Below are positions 60,922-64,000 of a stretch of 64,000 bases of DNA, piece by piece; within the stretch, counting starts at the first letter, position 1, and each line of letters opens with the position of its first letter. The stretch comes from Doryteuthis pealeii (Eukaryota > Mollusca > Cephalopoda > Myopsida > Loliginidae): contig CM042145.1 in NCBI GenBank assembly GCA_023376005.1, forward strand, positions 100,681,756 to 100,745,755. The letters run 5' to 3'. A program made the translations under genes and the position numbers. The notes beneath the pieces are model-generated. The model ran no database searches. It had not been told where the DNA came from and saw only the letters and a program-made list of their open reading frames with translations.

Positions 60922-63900
60922 TTGTTTCTGATACGCCCCCTAATTTTCTACCATCCTCTTTTTTCCTCACCGCTCTCCACTGCCCTCAGGGGGTGGAACC
61001 ACCCACTTTGGGAAATTATAGGTTTAAGCTAAGCTTACTAAACCTCAATAAACAGTGATTAGGAATGGAATGTGGAAATCTCATAACGAATAAATAACCC
61101 TTATCCCTTGCGTAATTTTGACGATAAACGATAGTTGGTTAAATATCGTTTCCTCGTACAGAATAAATGTGAGATAAATTCACGGTGAAGTGATAACAAG
61201 GATATTTTATTGCCTGAGCAAACTTAACAGAAGAGAATACAAACATGACAGGAGATACAAGGAAGACCTTATACATAATTGTATTAGAGAAATGTCCTAA
61301 TAGGAAATTAGTATTTAAAGAGATAAAAGTCTTAGGTTGATAACAAGTGATAACAAGGATATTTTATTGCCCGAGAAAACTTAACAGAAGAGAATACAAA
61401 CATGACAGGAGATACAAGGAAGACCTTATACATAGTTGTATAAGAGAAATGTCCTAATAGGTAATTAGTATTTAAAGAGATAAAAGTCTTTGGGTGATAA
61501 CAAGTGATAACAAGGATATTTTATTGCCTGAGCAAACTTAACAGAAGAGAATACAAACATGACAGGAGATACAAGGAAGACCTTATACATAGTTGTATAA
61601 GAGAAATGTCCTAATAGGTAATTAGTATTTAAAGAGATAAAAGTCTTGGGGTGATAACAAGTGATAACAAGGATATTTTATTGTCGGAGCAAACTTAACA
61701 GAAGAGAATACAAACATGACAGGAGATACAAGGAAGACCTTATACATAGTTGTATAAGAGAAATGTCCTAATAGGTAATTAGTATTTAAAGAGATAAAAG
61801 TCTTTGGGTGATAACAAGGATATTTTATTGCCTGAGCAAACTTAACAGAAGAGAATACAAACATGACAGGAGATACAAGGAAGACCTTATACATAGTTGT
61901 ATAAGAGAAATGTCCTAATAGGTAATTAGTATTTAAAGAGATAAAAGTCTTTGGGTGATAACAAGGATATTTTATTGTCGGAGCAAACTTAACAGAAGAG
62001 AATACAAACATAACAGGAGATACAAGGAAGAGGTGTGCCCTCCTATGTGAAGGCGGCTCAGCACAACATCTCTATTTTTATTGTATTTTAAGTTCCATTC
62101 CCCAATGGTAGGTTTAATGTTTTGAAGTTGTTATTAATGAGTACATTCCAATGATTTTGCCATTTTTTAATGATAATTTTTTTCAAGACTGTTCTATAAT
62201 CAGTTTTGTTTCTGTTATTTTGTCTTTCTCATAGCTTTCTTTGCTTCCGAATCTGCCACACCTACATCACCCATCATCATTTGCTAGAGGGCAAAGAAGC
62301 CCCAATTTGCACTACATGCCAAAAGAGATTTACAGTGAAACGTATACTGCTAGAGTGTGTAGACTTTGATTTGGTGCGAACAAAATACTACCAAGCAAGA
62401 ACTTTTCAAGAAATTAAGACCATTCAGGATTTTACAATTCCTAAAAGAAACGAGATTATACAAAAAATATGAACAATAGTTCAAATATAATTGAAATAAT
62501 CACGACAAGCAAACTCCGCGAATACCGCGTGCGACGTGCGGAACACTGTACAGCTGTTTCGACCTAATTATGTATCATCAGCAGTGTATACCTACGATAT
62601 CCCCCCCCCTTACAGAGATCGAACCGGAAAACCCTGAACCCAGAGCCAGAGACTCTACCTCTAGGCCATCGGCCACGCCACACACGAAACTCGCCAAATC
62701 AATGATAAATGCGCCACTATTATAACCTGGTGTGTCGTATAGCTGCATCCACAACGTAATAGAGGACACGGTTACCTCTCGGAGTCACAACTTCCCAGCA
62801 TGACGGCACGAATCCACGTACTCATACCCATGCTGAGCACCGAAATGTATTTTTTCCCCTACCAAACTATCGCTAAGAATCTATTGCAAAACTTTGTCGG
62901 CATTAGATGACCCACCTAGATTGATTAATAAAAATTGATTTGAGGGGGCCTCTCCTACCGCCCATCTAGCCACCTTAGTTCAATCCTAAAGCACCACGGG
63001 TCGCTACTCACGGCCAACATGTGGCTCCATTGCAGGGGAGATTTTACTCCTCGGCAAAAGTACAGTCAACAGGGCGGCTGGCGTAATTGTCAATTAGTTA
63101 TCTGTCAAGATCCTTAAACAATTCCTGTGAGTAAAAAGTGGGGAGGGGGTCATGCAAATATTAAACGCGAAATCAAAACGTAACGACTTACCTTTATTTT
63201 TGTCTGGAAGCGAAAGGAGTTCCGAATCAAAGGAATTGGACATAAACGAACCAGAATCGATCTCAATAGCACCCAATGTGCGCAGATCAAACTGCGAACT
63301 GGTCTTGCTCATCGACAGCAAAGACTTCCGGTGCAAAGCTTTGTGCTCCAATTTCCGGTTATGTGGTTCATCATCGGAAATTCTCGGATCGATGCAGCGG
63401 CTCGGATATAATTCACTGAACGCTCGACGCACACGACGCCATTTCCGCGTTTTCTCATCACTGTAGGGCGAAGTGTTGATTGGGTAACACCTATACATTG
63501 GACTGCAATTAGTTTTGTATGCCTCTGTCGGCGAGAGGTCCATATTCACATCCGGGTTAATGCTGCAAAGCGATAACTGGCTGTCGCCATTTGTAGAAAT
63601 ATGCTGCTGTTCGTCGGGCGTCTCGTTCTTATAATGCTCTTGATCGTCTTTCTTTATCTCGGCGTCTGGATTCATTTTGTACATTTTACCGTTTTTGACA
63701 TTGGTGGCGTGTGACTTGATGTATTGCAGAGCGGAACGTTTCCACATTTTGAACGAAGCTCGGCTGCTCAGCTTCGGTTTGCGTTCCTCCGTCAAGCCCA
63801 TGGCGCGCATTGTTTCAACATCAGCTTTCTTAGGAGTTTTCCTTCCTCCTTCATATTCAACGATATTGGAGATGGAGCTGTTGCCGTCTTCCTGCGACGG

Positions 63901-64000
63901 AAGCGATAGTGGCAGAGAAAGAGGCGGAGACGTGCTGTCCCTTCGACCATTATGCGACGGAGTTATTGTTAGCGTTGGTGTTGGTGATGATGCCGAAGAT
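27076..64000 (-). CDS. Large PDZ-domain protein gene (six exons, 5' end missing)
   Basis: Six minus-strand exons join in frame: 64000-63192, 50805-50510, 49854-47042, 39915-39505, 37710-37502, 27287-27076. Every junction has GT/AG and the phases fit. Split codons are G|AT (Asp), TA|C (Tyr), AG|A (Arg) and G|GT (Gly); the exon 2/3 join falls between codons. The result is 1582 residues in this window, ending in TGA. Residues 1-1440 are low-complexity, rich in Ser, Pro, Thr and Lys/Arg, with many S/T-P sites. About 1487-1573 form one PDZ domain, with CGIY at the carboxylate-binding loop, GLLAIGDQILEING and RDTLILRVKP. It resembles the PAR-6 PDZ. PDZ domains bind C-terminal peptides of partners, so a scaffold or adaptor role is inferred. 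The start codon lies upstream of the window. I cannot name the orthologue; a Slo-interacting-protein-1-like family is only a candidate to test. Confidence 0.85.
28060..28545. mobile_element. Two head-to-head SINE family B copies
   Basis: The minus-strand copy 28060-28320 has its tRNA-like head at the right (complement of GATAGTAACCATTACACAAT). The plus-strand copy 28355-28545 starts TAGCGTAATGGTTATCGTC. The heads face each other about 35 bases apart. Confidence 0.65.
28664..30090. repeat. Large foldback element, family G
   Basis: Left arm 28664-29220 pairs with right arm 29745-30090. Examples are AATGAGTTCTAGAGCTTGCC with its near-complement, and AAAATGGTGACTTTTTGTAA. Chance peptides here are translations of the arms. 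The outer end (complement of GGGGGTGGGTGACAATTTTA) is shared with the short foldback at 46746-46905. A second foldback at 29338-29697 is nested in the centre. Confidence 0.8.
29338..29697. repeat. Nested foldback with hammerhead-like stem motif
   Basis: The outer arms TATTAGTATTATTTGTGTTA / complement and GGACTATTGTCCCCATCTTC / complement pair over about 60 bases. On the minus strand 29431-29398 reads CTGAAGA-A-GGCCG..CGGCC-GAAA, the motif described in the findings. Confidence 0.75.
30235..30672 (+). pseudogene. LINE reverse transcriptase, C-terminal fragment
   Basis: A single plus frame reads LLYGCTT*TLMKCLENKLDG, RMLRAILNKSWKQHPT, LPPIIQNIRVR*TRHAGHCW and RDGWREVFMDIRAV. Three stops replace residues that are usually Trp, Trp and Gln. 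These phrases are diagnostic of the C-terminal end of many animal non-LTR retrotransposons. An (ATG)n tail at 30668-30713 follows, as expected for a 3' end. 5'-truncated and dead. Confidence 0.85.
30715..30990 (+). mobile_element. Family A SINE, 5'-truncated, after minisatellite units
   Basis: A TTCAAGTAACTATTCTTAAC minisatellite unit leads into CTCAGTTGGTTCAATACCAG (B-box region only), then the family A body GAGCTGATGATAGGTGTGG and tail. The A box is lost. Confidence 0.6.
31020..31915 (+). mobile_element. Helitron-like element interrupted by another Helitron
   Basis: Starts TC (TCTTATTAATAATGGAGATT) after A at 31019 and ends ..TTGTACTAG at 31915 before T, as expected for Helitrons (A|TC..CTRR|T). 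It is homologous to the minus-strand element 39948-40342. The homology breaks at 31235 and resumes at 31742, where a second element is inserted. Non-autonomous, no Rep/helicase. Confidence 0.65.
31236..31741 (+). mobile_element. Nested Helitron-like element
   Basis: Begins TCTTATTATAATGGAGATTG after A and ends TTTGCTAG before T. Removing it restores the outer element as judged against the uninterrupted copy at 39948-40342. It belongs to the same family as 2566-3196, 22540-23174 and 41958-42452, but its 3' hairpin is deleted. Confidence 0.65.
31975..32165 (+). repeat. Composite repeat C, body
   Basis: TATTTGACCCATTGATG, GTGACTCCACACTTCCC and GATGCAGTTTAATGTCATCA. It follows minisatellite units directly, as in other copies. 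Confidence 0.55.
32313..32562 (-). mobile_element. tRNA-derived SINE, family A
   Basis: The minus strand reads TTTAGCTCAGTCAGTAGAGC, then a B box GTTCGATACCGACCC, the body and the tail ending in the complement of GTCGGGGCGGCCTAAAGTCG. Confidence 0.8.
32690..33190 (-). pseudogene. LINE reverse transcriptase 3' end with tail
   Basis: Two minus frames join across a frameshift. One reads NTRGHVYKVRKQHSSHDFWK and continues HFFMLRVAEAWNKLLHPL, the typical extreme C terminus of CR1/RTE-like LINE polymerases. Downstream the complement of 32690-32720 gives GCAATAAATTTCATTTCATT, a 3' UTR with an AATAAA. Degenerate. Confidence 0.75.
33552..33749. mobile_element. hAT-type MITE with CCCTAA core
   Basis: Inverted ends of about 60 bases (GGTTATTTCCTATAAGT..ACTTATAGGAAATAACC) are flanked by GAAAATAG (33544-33551) and AAAAATAG (33750-33757), a near-perfect 8-bp duplication. 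The middle at 33619-33655 is CCCTAAACCCTAACCCTAAC-type telomere-like repeat. No coding. Confidence 0.75.
33870..34235 (+). pseudogene. LINE C-terminal fragment (Cys/His region)
   Basis: The frame reads PTLGNWRPAFRKSRKEQVIV, then RLTHSFILKGEQQPQCETC and TCQTHCTVNHFLIGVELL. It matches the C-terminal CxxC..TVKHILLEC pattern of I/Jockey-like LINE polymerases. It is 5'-truncated, with a stop at 34098. Confidence 0.75.
34455..34645 (+). pseudogene. LINE 3' fragment with (ATG)n tail
   Basis: Homologous to the last 180 bases of 30235-30672 (ACATGGGCATGCTAGTGTGG, GCCAGAGGCAATGAGTGATAG). It ends in ATGATGATGATGATG. Confidence 0.7.
35281..35500. repeat. TA/GA microsatellite cluster
   Basis: (TA)n then (GA)n with CAGAGA interruptions to 35392, a 60-base unique island, then (GA)n at 35455-35497. 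Ser/Leu- or Arg/Glu-rich open frames here are microsatellite translations. Confidence 0.92.
36345..36608 (-). mobile_element. SINE family B
   Basis: Complement head ACCACAAAAGCTACC end at right, with GATAACTATTAAACC. The body has AGGATGTGACACAAGGTC, GTCCTAGACCAGTTGCC and CATAGCTGGAGGGAGAATA. Confidence 0.65.
36719..37038. mobile_element. Mariner-like MITE
   Basis: The left end AAGGGTAATCCCAAAAGTAA and the complement of the right end (AAGGGTTTTTCCAAAAGTAA) agree over about 27 bases (..AAGTAAGRYCTCCAAA). The 320-base interior has no intact frame. The superfamily is inferred from the terminal sequence only. Confidence 0.6.
37317..37372. repeat. Degenerate telomere-like CCCTAA tract
   Basis: Five to six CCCTAA-like units with interruptions. 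Unlike the other tracts, no inverted ends are evident around it. Confidence 0.7.
37502..37710 (-). CDS. Exon 5: basic linker, CRIB-like stretch and start of PDZ
   Basis: Acceptor TTCCATTACAG|A; donor TATG|GTAAGAC. It completes Arg from exon 4 and ends one base into Gly. Encodes SRLSTFFDIFQRKKKP (basic), then LISDDVDLPTHFRVIGRIL, then GTRIIELTQPPHG and LCGIYMTRVKHTYGY. CGIY aligns with the PDZ carboxylate-binding loop. The DVDLPTHFRV run is reminiscent of the DVDILPETHRRV stretch just before the PDZ of PAR-6, but it lacks the full CRIB histidines. Confidence 0.88.
37915..38022. repeat. Hairpin with embedded 34-base palindrome
   Basis: The outer arms TATAGTTGTAGAAAA / TTTTTTCTACAACTATA pair. 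Inside, ACCTTCCTGAGGAGAAC and its complement meet at CTAG as a perfect palindrome (about 37933-37968). The CTGAGGA..ACACC-GAAA motif is at 37958-37986. Confidence 0.8.
38408..38790 (+). mobile_element. tRNA-headed hammerhead ribozyme element, copy 1
   Basis: The 383-base interval lies between 29-base perfect direct repeats (38379-38407 and 38791-38819, TGCCTTCAAGCAAAAATA..). Within it is a tRNA-like segment (about 38573-38640, B box AGTTTCGATTCCTG), then a hammerhead core (38656-38701), then a tail GAGATTCACTTGTCAAGATT shared with copy 2 at 62480-62700. The direct repeats may be a target duplication or terminal repeats. There is no ORF. It sits in intron 4 of the PDZ gene, opposite in strand. 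Confidence 0.7.
38656..38701 (+). ncRNA. Type-I hammerhead ribozyme core, copy 1
   Basis: CTGATGA (38662-38668), stem II GACTT-AATA-AAGTC (38669-38682), GAAA (38683-38686), short stem III ACA/TGT and cleavage triplet GTA (cut after 38695). Stem I ACATCG/CTGTGT pairs at 5 of 6 positions (one GU wobble, one C/T mismatch). All invariant core bases are present. A very short stem III is typical of Penelope- and retrozyme-associated hammerheads. Activity is not known. Confidence 0.8.
39201..39288. repeat. (TA)n(GA)n microsatellite
   Basis: TA run to 39250 followed by interrupted GA. Confidence 0.95.
39505..39915 (-). CDS. Exon 4: Ser-rich linker
   Basis: Acceptor TTTCTTTTCAG|C; donor AAAAG|GTAAGTGG. 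The first base completes Tyr with TA from exon 3. Encodes TEHVQQLMVVEEGQARLYDL, LLSPSEYSLGSATSTD, SIDRSLGSLANSRYRYNLS, RDGNLENIPRRRRAASLSN and ELPGKAIDKKNRK. RRRRAASLS looks like a basophilic kinase or 14-3-3 type site (inference). It has no folded domain I recognise. Confidence 0.85.
39948..40342 (-). mobile_element. Helitron (non-autonomous), intact ends
   Basis: On the minus strand it starts TCTATTAATAATAGAGATTC after A. It ends with hairpin CGCCC-GTG-GGGCG, a T-rich stretch and CTAG, followed by T. That is the full set of Helitron terminal marks (A|TC..hairpin..CTRR|T). Length 395 bases. Its 3' end is only 33 bases from the exon 4 acceptor. Confidence 0.75.
40770..41395 (+). repeat. Composite repeat C with H extension, then a second C copy
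   Basis: Copy one: CCATAGATTGGACCC, ATTGGAACTTCACCATCAG, then the H part CATAAGGGCAATAGGGTTGG to about 41110. Copy two: head GGATGTCAACCCGTTTGGGG at 41185 and body CCATAGATGGGACCC to 41395, followed by a (TAGG)n-like tract at 41400-41428. Confidence 0.65.
41697..41905 (-). mobile_element. SINE family D
   Basis: The complement contains GTGGCTAAAGTGCTGGACTG (A-box-like) and GAGTTCGAACTCTAG (B box). The body matches 842-1045. Confidence 0.55.
41958..42452 (+). mobile_element. Helitron-like element
   Basis: Begins TCTTATTATAATGGAGATTA after A and ends AATACTAG. The base after is A, not T, so the 3' end may be worn. Same family as the nested element at 31236-31741. Confidence 0.5.
42727..42926. 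repeat. Long palindrome inside TA microsatellites
   Basis: 42778-42886 is a near-perfect palindrome centred near 42832 (arms with TTGAAGGCAAAATAATGC). TA runs of 40-50 bases extend it on both sides. Confidence 0.9.
44105..44590 (+). repeat. Composite repeat C split by a SINE
   Basis: The C body CCAATAGATAGGACCC stops at 44149 and resumes at 44405 (ACTAACACTGGAAC, AACTGGAACCTCACCAT). The SINE lies between duplicated ATGTACTA. Confidence 0.75.
44150..44404 (-). mobile_element. tRNA-derived SINE, family A, with target duplication
   Basis: The minus strand reads TTTAGCTCAGTTGGTAGAGC, a B box and the single body. ATGTACTA at 44142-44149 and 44405-44412 flank it. Confidence 0.85.
45470..45722 (-). 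mobile_element. tRNA-derived SINE, family A
   Basis: Complement of TTAGCTCAGTCGGTAGAACG head at right and of GTCGTCGGGGTGGCCTAAA tail at left. Full length. Confidence 0.85.
45825..46012 (+). mobile_element. SINE family B, 5'-truncated
   Basis: CCCGAGTTCAAATACTGGACG (B box), CTTGGAAAAGGCATGAATCC, then AACCTTGGTATGGCAACTAA and CCAGGAGAAGGAAAACTCTG. Confidence 0.6.
46085..46400 (+). repeat. Composite repeat C, head and body
   Basis: Head GGTTGGTTGGCCGG with TTTTACGGCATGCC, TATTCATTATTGATG, then the body CCCATATATGGCACC and CAGAACTGGAACTTAACC. Confidence 0.65.
46403..46690 (-). mobile_element. SINE family B next to (TA)n(TG)n
   Basis: A TA/TG microsatellite at 46406-46456 abuts a minus-strand family B copy. 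Its head is at the right: complement of CAACGATAACCATTACACTA. Confidence 0.65.
46746..46905. repeat. Short perfect foldback, family G
   Basis: TTTAATTGAAGGGGGTAGGT pairs with ACCCCCTTCAATTAAA, and the arms meet near 46830 (GGTTCTGCTTTGGAAAGCAG). It shares its outer 50 bases with the right end of the 28664-30090 foldback. Confidence 0.9.
46936..46981. repeat. (TA)n microsatellite
   Basis: Uninterrupted TA run 60 bases downstream of the exon 3 donor. Confidence 0.95.
47042..49854 (-). CDS. Exon 3: giant low-complexity coding exon
   Basis: Acceptor TATTTACAG|CTC; donor GGCGGCTA|GTAAGTGC. 937 codons plus two bases with no stop. It begins LKEETASPKKEKVSTEKN, followed by a Ser/Thr/Ala tract. The rest is Ser/Thr/Pro/Lys/Arg-rich with recurring basic S-P phrases such as KPVSPLPNRNFSPKPLRAS and MPSSPDLNARRELRIAGG. 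Two diverged copies of a TMSCEAE[TS]GSPT motif occur late in the exon. The composition is typical of intrinsically disordered, heavily phosphorylated scaffold regions. GC content is well above the introns, supporting coding. Long antisense open frames here are shadows. Confidence 0.9.
49612..49690 (-). repeat. Hexanucleotide repeat coding Ser-Ala
   Basis: The plus strand reads (GGAGGC/AGAGGC)n, which in the gene frame gives alternating Ser and Ala with Thr. It lies about 60 codons into exon 3 and is in frame, so unit gain or loss changes length by two residues. Confidence 0.9.
49855..50509 (-). other. Intron 2 (655 bp)
   Basis: GTAAGAAA at 50509 to TTTACAG at 49855. It is made of (TAA)n/(AAT)n tracts (49866-50010, 50247-50283), a LINE fragment and a (CA)n at 50440-50479 close to the donor of exon 2. 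Confidence 0.88.
50015..50250 (+). pseudogene. LINE 3' fragment
   Basis: The plus frame reads VIPIIVGALGTVPINLKKK, RIETIQTTALLQSARILRRV and LET*. The phrase ..IVVGALG..LLGTARILRKVLE is common at the C terminus of a widespread animal LINE polymerase. It ends in (ATAATA)n. Confidence 0.75.
50510..50805 (-). CDS. Exon 2
   Basis: Acceptor TTCACAG|AT; donor TCACAG|GTAAGAAA. It completes Asp from exon 1 and ends on a codon boundary. Encodes DYSESSGKKSKSDKNSVYEP, TSESEVASKSNVPLKSNGLS, YVIDPNRENYRRSSIADIPI and SQREQLSKSLESSRTESQ. It is polar and disordered in composition; RRSSI is a possible basophilic kinase site. Confidence 0.86.
50905..51190 (+). repeat. Repeat H (extension part of composite repeat C)
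   Basis: CCATAAGGGCAATCGGGTTG, CATATAGGTGCTAGGATTTG, CCACACACGACCAACCCGTG and GGAGGTCTTACTCCTCTGC. Related pieces are at 41000-41110, 53200-53340 (minus) and 62935-63085. Confidence 0.6.
51597..51992. repeat. TA and GA microsatellites around a 260-base island
   Basis: (TA)n at 51597-51645 and (TA)n(GA)n at 51906-51992. The island between has no recognised feature. Confidence 0.9.
52267..52522. mobile_element. hAT-type MITE with TTAGGG core, copy 1
   Basis: Ends GGACCATATGACCTTTAGGC and complement, with inverted arms of about 85 bases. A perfect 8-bp duplication GAAAACTT flanks it at 52259-52266 and 52523-52530. The core at 52358-52392 is TTAGGGGTTAGTGTTAGGGG-type. Confidence 0.85.
53200..53505 (-). 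repeat. Composite repeat C with H, minus strand
   Basis: Complement order H (ACCCTATTGCCCTTATGGC) then C (TTGGTGAAGTTCCAATTATG, CTCCCAGGTCCACTTTGACC). It confirms that H belongs to the same element. Confidence 0.65.
53626..53864. mobile_element. hAT-type MITE with CCCTAA core, copy 2
   Basis: GGACCACATGACCTTTAGGC..GGTAATATGGTCC ends. A perfect 8-bp duplication TGTTATTG lies at 53618-53625 and 53865-53872. The core at 53752-53778 is CCCTAACCCTAACTAACCCC-like, in the opposite orientation to copy 1. Confidence 0.87.
54452..54700 (-). mobile_element. tRNA-derived SINE, family A
   Basis: Complement of TCTACCGACAGCTAACCC head at right, with GGTTTCTAGCCGAACGC, and GTCGTCGGGGCGGCCTAAT tail at left. 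The A box is slightly deleted. Confidence 0.8.
54709..54778. repeat. (GA)n microsatellite
   Basis: About 33 uninterrupted GA units next to the SINE head. Confidence 0.97.
55565..56400 (+). repeat. Composite repeat C and minisatellite units
   Basis: A C head and body (GGGTTATTTTATGCCGAAGAC, CCCATAGATGGGACCC) runs to about 55850. A reverse head sits at 56128-56165, then TTTGAAACCATATAAC-type minisatellite units in reverse orientation at 56175-56400. Confidence 0.55.
56776..57032. repeat. Hairpin between TA microsatellites
   Basis: Arms 56870-56920 and 56949-57005 (CGAAGGCAATACAATGCGTA / complement) with AAAGACAAAAT repeats in the loop. TA runs lie at 56776-56826 and 57000-57030. It shares GAAGGCAAWAYAATGC with the palindrome at 42778. 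Confidence 0.85.
57280..57605 (-). repeat. Composite repeat C, body and head
   Basis: Complement of CTCCCAGGT-type body (GAGGGTCCACTTCTGG, ACTGCCAGGTCCACTTTGAC) and of the head (AATAACCCTTGATGAG, TTAAAACCAGTCAATC). Confidence 0.55.
58676..59483 (+). pseudogene. Mariner/Tc1-like transposon remnant with nested MITE
   Basis: Terminal inverted repeats TAGAGTGATTGAAAAGTAAC and complement of GTTACTTTACAATCACCCTG (24 bases) are flanked by TA at 58674-58675 and 59484-59485. In the right part a frame reads RSPDLTHCDFFLFGWLK-like residues, preserved as PDLTHCDFFLFGWLKEQVYS, then TTLEELEGRIRKFISAVPQE and IPERLERLKANAGAHID. These are typical of the C-terminal third of a mariner-type transposase. The N-terminal two thirds are missing, and a stop follows PQEFL. 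Dead. Confidence 0.83.
58723..58974. mobile_element. hAT-type MITE with TTAGGG core, copy 3
   Basis: Same ends as 52267 and 53626 (GTCCATATTACCTTTAGGCA). Flanks AAAATTTT and AAAATATT match at 7 of 8 positions. The core at 58815-58850 reads GGGTTAGGGTTAGGGGTTAG. It is inserted 47 bases inside the mariner remnant. Confidence 0.85.
59497..59655 (+). pseudogene. LINE 3' fragment
   Basis: ATGCTGGACACTGCTGGAGA and GGATGAACTCATAAGCGATG match 30450-30600. It is short, with several disruptions. Confidence 0.7.
60335..60606 (-). mobile_element. SINE family B
   Basis: Complement head (CTACGACGATAACCATTACA) at right. The body has GGCGATACAAGGTCAATTTT and GGGTTGCCATACCAAGGTTA. Confidence 0.65.
60607..60850 (+). 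other. Duplicated GAAAGTCATCCA motif and hammerhead-like motif
   Basis: GAAAGTCATCCATCTTTACTC (60628) recurs as GAAAGTCATCCACCCTTACTC (60699). At 60745-60770 the plus strand reads CTGATGA-A-GGTTT-GCTA-AAACC-GAAA. It is possibly the end of a Penelope-like element. Confidence 0.5.
60886..60918. repeat. (TG)n microsatellite
   Basis: TG run after a short TA run. Confidence 0.95.
61191..62033 (-). repeat. Tandem array, 157/147-bp unit, about 5.5 copies
   Basis: Units start at 61191, 61348, 61505, 61662, 61809 and 61956 (TGATAACAAG), giving periods of 157, 157, 157, 147 and 147. The longer unit has the 10-mer GTGATAACAA doubled. The complement strand has CAATAAAATATCCTTG, like an LTR polyadenylation region, and the phrase TTTATTG.CTGAG is shared with the LTR near 17620. 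The repeated open frame here is a translation of the array. Confidence 0.95.
62200..62475 (+). pseudogene. LINE C-terminal fragment (CxxC..LLEC region)
   Basis: The frame reads RICHTYITHHHLLEGKEAPI, CTTCQKRFTVKRILLECVDF and DLVRTKYYQARTFQE. It is the same LINE region as 33870-34235 and better preserved. The frame is open from 62206 to its stop at 62470. 5'-truncated. Confidence 0.8.
62480..62700 (-). mobile_element. tRNA-headed hammerhead ribozyme element, copy 2
   Basis: On the minus strand there is a tRNA-like head (about 62690-62614) with A box TGGCCTAGAGGTAGAG and B box GGTTCGATCTC. A G8 run and GTATACACTG follow, then the hammerhead core (62587-62543), then a tail GCGGAGTTTGCTTGTCGTGA. 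Head, ribozyme and tail match copy 1 in the same order. It sits in intron 1 on the gene's own strand, so it would be part of the pre-mRNA. Confidence 0.7.
62543..62587 (-). ncRNA. Type-I hammerhead ribozyme core, copy 2
   Basis: CTGATGA (62581-62575), GAAA (62560-62557), very short stem III AC/GT, triplet GTA (cut after 62549), and stem I ACACTG/CAGTGT pairing at 6 of 6. Stem II (TACATAATTAGGTC) is worn: the first pair next to the core is mismatched. It is likely less active than copy 1 in stem II but better in stem I. Confidence 0.7.
62935..63085 (+). repeat. Repeat H fragment
   Basis: CTCCTACCGCCCATCTAGCC, CACCACGGGTCGCTACTCAC and GAGATTTTACTCCTCGGC correspond to 51000-51180. Confidence 0.55.
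63192..64000 (-). CDS. Exon 1 of the window (5' part continues outside)
   Basis: Open to the window edge; donor AATAAAG|GTAAGTCG at 63191. The first ATG-like Met at 63810 is probably internal, because the frame stays open upstream with the same Ser/Pro composition (RRDSTSPPLSLPLSLPS). Encodes GGRKTPKKADVETMRAMG, SSRASFKMWKRSALQYIKS, EKTRKWRRVRRAFSELYP and SSQFDLRTLGAIEIDSG. The mix of basic clusters and S/T-P sites continues in exons 2-4. It has no domain I recognise. Confidence 0.88.

Larger units (their letters stand above)
50806..63191 (-). other. Intron 1 (12.4 kb), repeat-filled
   Basis: GTAAGTCG at 63191 to AATTCACAG at 50806. Stretches 51210-51590, 52540-53190, 54790-55560, 57610-58670 and 59660-60330 contain no feature I recognise beyond AT-rich unique sequence and short microsatellites. 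Other contents are listed separately. Confidence 0.83.

Noticed and set aside
61622..62011. 129-residue repeated protein on the minus strand
   Set aside because: Translation of the tandem array. The repeat continues past frame breaks and the peptide has no start or splice context.
61191..62033. CRISPR array
   Set aside because: Units are directly adjacent 147/157-bp tandem copies without unique spacers, in an animal genome.
63808..63810. Start codon of the PDZ gene at the first Met
   Set aside because: The frame stays open upstream to the window edge with the same composition, so this Met is probably internal.

Overview
The window looks like animal nuclear DNA, most probably from a cephalopod mollusc such as an octopus. 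This is an inference from AT-rich sequence, one split gene with introns of up to 12 kb, several tRNA-derived SINE families, long TA/GA microsatellites, Penelope-like and LINE remnants, Helitrons and solo LTRs. It contains no bacterial operon, rRNA gene or CRISPR array. One assembly gap of exactly 100 N lies at 10185-10284.

Gene content. I can support only one protein-coding gene. It is on the minus strand and fills 27076-64000, and its 5' end lies beyond the window. Six exons (63192-64000, 50510-50805, 47042-49854, 39505-39915, 37502-37710, 27076-27287) join in frame at GT/AG sites and give 1582 residues plus a TGA stop. The protein is a long, low-complexity, Ser/Pro/Lys-rich chain that ends in a single PDZ domain resembling that of PAR-6. 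A short segment before the PDZ faintly resembles a semi-CRIB. I cannot name the orthologue. Most other open frames are antisense shadows of exon 3 or translations of repeats.

Layout. 1-8.1 kb and 17.5-25.9 kb are the two arms of a very large inverted duplication. Its inner ends are inverted copies of one LTR family. The 9.4-kb spacer between them holds a broken Penelope-like element (8.8-10.2 kb, minus), the gap, a second 1.6-kb foldback, a long alternating GT/GC tract, two tandem tRNA-like units and a solo LTR with target duplication. From 25.9 kb to the right end the gene's exons sit in a sea of repeats: at least three tRNA-derived SINE families, a composite repeat with an internal minisatellite, LINE 3' fragments, hAT-type MITEs, mariner remnants, Helitrons, foldbacks and a 147/157-bp tandem array.

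Most interesting signal. At 38.57-38.79 kb (plus) and 62.48-62.69 kb (minus) two diverged copies of one element carry a tRNA-like segment, then a type-I hammerhead ribozyme core (CTGATGA, stem II, GAAA, GTA cleavage triplet, stem I), then a shared tail. I read this as a SINE- or retrozyme-like ribozyme element. A second theme is telomere-like TTAGGG/CCCTAA runs placed at the centre of hAT-type MITEs with 8-bp target duplications. A third is the near-symmetric 26-kb inverted duplication.
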